Positions 60,227-64,000 of a stretch of 64,000 nucleotides of DNA are shown piece after piece. The stretch lies in NCBI GenBank assembly GCA_020465985.1, contig JAANYP010002797.1, positions 179,411-243,410 on the forward strand, written 5' to 3'. Below the pieces are notes generated by a model. That model was not told the origin of the DNA, did no database searches, and saw only the letters and a program-made list of their open reading frames with translations. Source of the DNA: Centrapalus pauciflorus. Taxonomy: Eukaryota > Streptophyta > Magnoliopsida > Asterales > Asteraceae. Every line of letters starts with the position of its first letter. The stretch's first letter is position 1. The position numbers and the translations under genes are program-made.

Positions 60227-61325
60227 AATCTTTCTACTATTGCTTGCGCTAAAAGAATTGTTCGTTTGTTCACGCCGGAATGCGAAGAAATATTTGTGTA
60301 TGGGGATAGACGTAAAAAGGAAGCCACGGTTATTTCGGTGGCTAAGGCTCGGAAAAATTTAAGTAAAGGTTTCCAGTGCTACCTGGCTTGTGTGCTGAAT
60401 GCTAGGAAAGAAGGAAAAAACCTCAAACATGTGTCAGTGGTTAATATCCCGACGTGTTTCCTGATGACTTACCGGGATTGCCACTGTAGAGTTTCGGATT
60501 GAGCTGGTGCCTGGAGCTGCACCAATTGCACGTGCTCCGTACCGTTTAGCACCTTCGGAAATGAAGGAAATGATGGCTCAATTAGAAGAGTTATTATAAA
60601 AAAGATTCATTCGGCCGAGTACCTCACCGTGGGGTGCTCCGGTGCTGTTCGTGCGAAAGAAAGATGGAACCTTACGAATGTGCATTGATTATAGAGAATT
60701 GAACAAGGTAACCATAAAGAATAAGTATCATTTGCCTCGTATTGATGGTGTGTTCGATCAACTACAAGGAGCTGCTTATTTCTCGAAATTAGACCGTTGT
60801 TCAGGATATCACCAACTTAAGGTTCGTGAGGAAGACGTGCCGAAAACTGCTTTTCGGACTCGATATGGACATTATGAGTTCTTAGTGATGCTTTTTGGGC
60901 TCACTAATGCCCTTGTGGCCTTTATGGACTTAATGAATTGTGTGTTCCGTCCAATGCTCGACAAGTCAGTCATAGTGTTTATCGATGATATTTTGGTATA
61001 TTCCAAGACGGGGGAGGATCATGCGGCGCATTTGAGAGAATTACTCGAATTACTTCGAAGTGAACAGTTGTATGCTAAGTTCTCAAAGTGCGATTTTTGG
61101 TTGCGGCAAGTGCAATATTTAGGGCATGTTATATCATGCGAGGGTGTTTCTGTGGATCCCTCTAAGATTGAAGCCATCAAAAGCTGGGAAGCGCCTAGAA
61201 ATGTTGCTGAGATTCGAAGTTTCCTTAGATTGTCTGGCTATTACCGACGATTTACTCAAGATTTCTCAAAAATAGCTGTCTCACTCACTTCGTTGACGCG
61301 TAAGAATGCGAAGTTTGTGTGGTAA
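60227..61325 (+). pseudogene. G3: protease-RT linker and reverse transcriptase
   Basis: After the solo LTR the linker (FTPECEEIFVYGDRRKKEA) is followed by two frameshifts near 60450-60490 and a stop at 60597 (LEELL*KRFIRPS). The RT frame is then open to 61322. Landmarks are the fingers FVRKKDGTLRMCIDYRELNK, FSKLDRCSGYHQ with the first Asp, GHYEFLVMLFGLTNA, the catalytic FIDDILVYS, and LGHVISCEGVSVDPSKIEAI in the thumb. The frame ends at a TAA after KFVW (61323). The catalytic triad looks intact but the ORF is broken on both sides. Confidence 0.85.
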
Positions 61326-61471
61326 GAGCCACAGAATAAGGCATTTCAGACTTTGAAGGGTCGATTGACCGACACTCCGGTGCTTGCGCTGCCGGAAGGA
61401 AACGAAGATTTTGCGTTTATATCGATGCCTCGATAAATGGGTTGGGTTGCGTGTTGATGCAACGAGGAAAG
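61326..61471 (+). pseudogene. G3: RNase H, first part
   Basis: The translation continues FQTLKGRLTDTPVLALPEGNE. After a one-base shift it reads YIDASINGLGCVLMQRG, with the first RNase H Asp. It is cut at 61471 by the second solo LTR; the coding sequence resumes at 62586 with VITYALRQLKDY. Confidence 0.7.
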
Positions 61472-62580
61472 TGATAAGTCTATAATTTTATATGTTTCAG
61501 AGTCATTTTATGATCATTTTAAGCACCGATACTTCGTAAATTCCATATTATTACTCCAAGTTTGTGTTTCAGGGCCAAGATATTAAAAGAAAGCATATCG
61601 AGAAAATTCAGAGCAAACCGAGCCGAAGGGGGCACAGGCCTGCGCCACCCTGCGCTCCACAACAGAAGAGTTCCAGCTGTCCAGATGCATTCCAGTGTAT
61701 ACCAGGTAACCCTAGCCGTACCCCAGGAGCAGGGGGCGCAGGCCTGCGCTAGGACGGCGCAAAACGTGTTTTCCCCTGTTAAACCCTAATCTCGACTCCT
61801 CTATAAATAGAGGTCGAGGGCAGCCTTGGAGAGAAGTCCCGACGTGTGTGAAAGAGTTGGCGAAGTCCTGCCGGAGTGAATCTACGATACAAGAACGAAG
61901 ACGGTGATTCGCAAGCTACGAGATGTCTCAGATCTACACTTGTGAAGAGCATACGATGAGCGGCTAATCTCATTAGCCGTTTGCGAGGAGCTACGACTAA
62001 GTTTACTCTACTTCAGTTTCTTATGTTTTGATGTGTTCGTATTGATTGAGATCTATTATGTGTATGCAAATTATAAGCATTCAGCTATGATTATGATTGT
62101 ATATTTTGATTGGTAAAAGCAAGATAGTTATCGTGGTATTATTATTTGTGCCGAGTCCATTAGCTTAGGGATTAAGACAAGTAATGAATATTTCATACGC
62201 TATGTGGAGATTTATTGGTTAAAACATGTTTGAGTAATTTAGTCGCGCAATTAATTATGTCTATGTGATTATTGCATGAAATTAGAGTGAGTAATACTTA
62301 TGTCGTGGTGATCCCTTGAATGGTTATTCGTCTCTTAATTGTTTATCTACTACGTTAGTTATTTTGCCATCAATTTTGGTTACAAAGCAATAGTAAGTCA
62401 TTAATCTAAACAAATCATTCAAATCCACAATTCACAATTTACAGAGCTTTCAATAAAACTTATAAGGCTAAGTACCTAACCCTAATTACAAACTCACTCC
62501 CTGCGGATTCGACCCTTAATTCTATGAGCTAAATAGTGGATATAAGGATTATTTCTGCGGGTCACAACGACGACCTGTCA
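61472..62580 (+). mobile_element. Solo gypsy LTR in the G3 RNase H, perfect 5-bp target duplication
   Basis: This is an 1109-bp unit, TGATAAGTC...GACCTGTCA, with GAAAG at 61467-61471 and again at 62581-62585. Excision with one GAAAG gives a continuous RGKVITYA. It has a TATA box, CTCTATAAATAGAGG, near 61798 followed by a leader, and the sequence CTGCGGATTCGACCC near 62502, which is common in plant gypsy LTRs. No internal region remains. Confidence 0.85.
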
Positions 62581-63961
62581 GAAAGGTGATAACTTATGCA
62601 TTGAGACAGCTGAAGGATTATAAAAAGAGTCGTCCGACTCATGACTTGGAGTTAGATGCTGTTACTTTGCTTTAAAAATCTGGTGACATTACCTATATAA
62701 TACTAAGTGTCAGTTGTTTACTGATCATAAGAGCTTGAGGTACATCTTTGATCAGAAAGAGTTAAATATGTGACAGCGACGTGTCGTGGAATTAATTTTA
62801 TGACTGTGAAATCCTTTATCACCCTGTAAAGCCAATGTAGTGGCTGACGCCTTAAGCCGAAAGAGATATCCAGAAACGAGTTGTTATGCGCTAACGCATG
62901 TAGTTGTGACTTCCTCTATCCTTGATGACATTCGAAAATGGCAAATCGATGGTTCTAAAGAGGAGAATATTAAGTCCGAAAGAATGGTAGGTCAAAGTGT
63001 GTTGTTAACCAAGGGTAGCAATGGGTTGAAAATGTTTAGGGATCGCATTTGGGTGCCTAAGATCGGTGATGTGCGCAAGGCAATTTTAGAAGATGGTCAT
63101 AATTTTAAGTTCTCTATTCATCCCGGGAGTTCTAAAATGTATCAGGATATAAAATCCGAATATTGGTGGCCCGGAATGAAGCGAGACGTTGGTAATCATG
63201 TTGATCAGTGCTTGACTTGTTTGCAAGTCAAGGCCGAACATCAAAAACCATCTAGAAATTTGCAACCACTCGAGATACCTGAGTGGAAGTGGGATCACAT
63301 CACGATGAATTTTTTGGTAAAGCTTCCGAAAACCCAACGACAGCATGATGTTATCTGGGTGATTGTGGATCGACTAACGAAATCCGCACACTTTTTGCCG
63401 ATACGAGAAAACTTTCATTTGGAAAGATTGGCGCGAATGTATATTGATGAGATTATTGTACGTCATGGGACTCCTAAATCTATTGCATCTGATCGCGGTT
63501 CGAGATTTACTTCGAGATTTTGGCAAAGTATGCAGGATCAGTTGGGAACGCGTGTCAATTTGAGTACGACATTTCGTCCCTAGACTGACGGCCAGACTGA
63601 GTGTACCAAACGGACGATGGAAGATATGTTGCGTGCGTGTGTGATCGAGCTTGGTGGAAACTGGGATACACACCTTCGACTTGTGGAATTCGCCTACAAC
63701 AGTAGGTATCATTCTTCAATAAAGATGGCTCCCTATGAGTCGTTGTATGGTCGAAAGTGTCGAACTCCGATGTGTTGGCGTGAAGCAGGCGAGAAACCGT
63801 TAGCGGGACCCGAATTGCTTCAAGAGACGCATGATAAAATTCAGATTATTCGTGAGCGAATAAAACCTGCCTAAGATCGACAGAAAGCATACTCGGACAA
63901 ACGTCATAAAGATATTGAGTTTGCAGTGGGAGATTAGTGCTGAAAGTATCCCCGTGGAAAG
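62581..63961 (+). pseudogene. G3: RNase H end and integrase
   Basis: RNase H remnants (THDLELDAV, then LFTDHKSLRYIFDQKE) are frameshifted. The integrase frame runs 62840-63583. It holds the HHCC region (H-x-H in HNFKFSIHPGSSKM, C-LT-C in DQCLTCLQ), WDHITMNFLVKLP with Asn at the usual first catalytic Asp, SDRGSRFTSRFW with the second Asp, then a TAG stop where the family has Gln (RP*TDGQTE) at 63581. The catalytic Glu of GQTE follows in the continuing frame to 63874 (FAYNSRYHSSIKMAPYESLY), which ends at another stop. The element runs off the window. Confidence 0.85.
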
Positions 63962-64000
63962 AGATTATGAGATTTGGGAAGCGAGGAAAGTTAAGTCCTC

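Noticed and set aside
61562..61789. Two overlapping ORFs of 62-75 residues
   Set aside because: They fall entirely inside the solo LTR at 61472-62580.

Overview
This is plant nuclear DNA: AT-rich, full of nested LTR retrotransposons, MITEs and long (TA)n microsatellites, with one spliced gene region. The receptor-like cytoplasmic kinase (RLCK) sequence and the LTR style, including a CTCGACTCGGCGAGTC-like palindrome in one LTR, suggest a eudicot, most likely Asteraceae. The family assignment is an inference.

Layout. 1-2930: 3' end of a plus-strand copia element (C1) with a broken extra ORF. 2931-20130: a minus-strand Ty3/gypsy element (G1). Its left LTR is split by C1 and by a pol-less copia derivative (C2, 3411-8190). 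Its interior (10403-18066) is non-coding and holds a Helitron-like 3' end and several tandem duplications. ~20131-28750: a second gypsy element (G2, plus strand) with a truncated 5' LTR, an intact 3' LTR and heavily decayed pol. 28751-30437: no gene recognised. 30446-31582: two nested hAT-like MITEs.

31600-43793 is the gene region. A single-exon RLCK catalytic domain (32005-32913) splices in phase 0 to a linker exon (33809-34012). The next exon (34577) opens a complete 12-exon diacylglycerol kinase of the DGK5 type ending at 43793. All junctions stay in frame, so one 859-residue protein kinase-DGK fusion is possible. The alternative is a kinase gene ending at 34066 followed closely by a separate DGK gene. 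The interval between them is mostly a MITE. The DGK keeps GGDGT but has GMENN where the family has GTGN[ND]. If one protein, it would join a protein kinase to the lipid kinase that immune RLCKs are known to phosphorylate.

43831-53155, starting about 40 bp after the DGK stop, is a chain of MITE-like elements of at least five families. They sit end to end or nested, with long (TA)n tracts at nearly every junction. This resembles Micron (rice) and MuTAnT (Medicago) elements that target TA microsatellites.

53300-64000: a copia LTR end with PBS (C4), a second copy of the pol-less copia derivative (C3, minus strand), then a plus-strand gypsy pol (G3). G3 is interrupted by two solo LTRs, each flanked by a perfect 5-bp target duplication, and runs off the window end.

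All coordinates, splice sites and comparisons were worked out by eye. Percentages and boundaries given as approximate are estimates.
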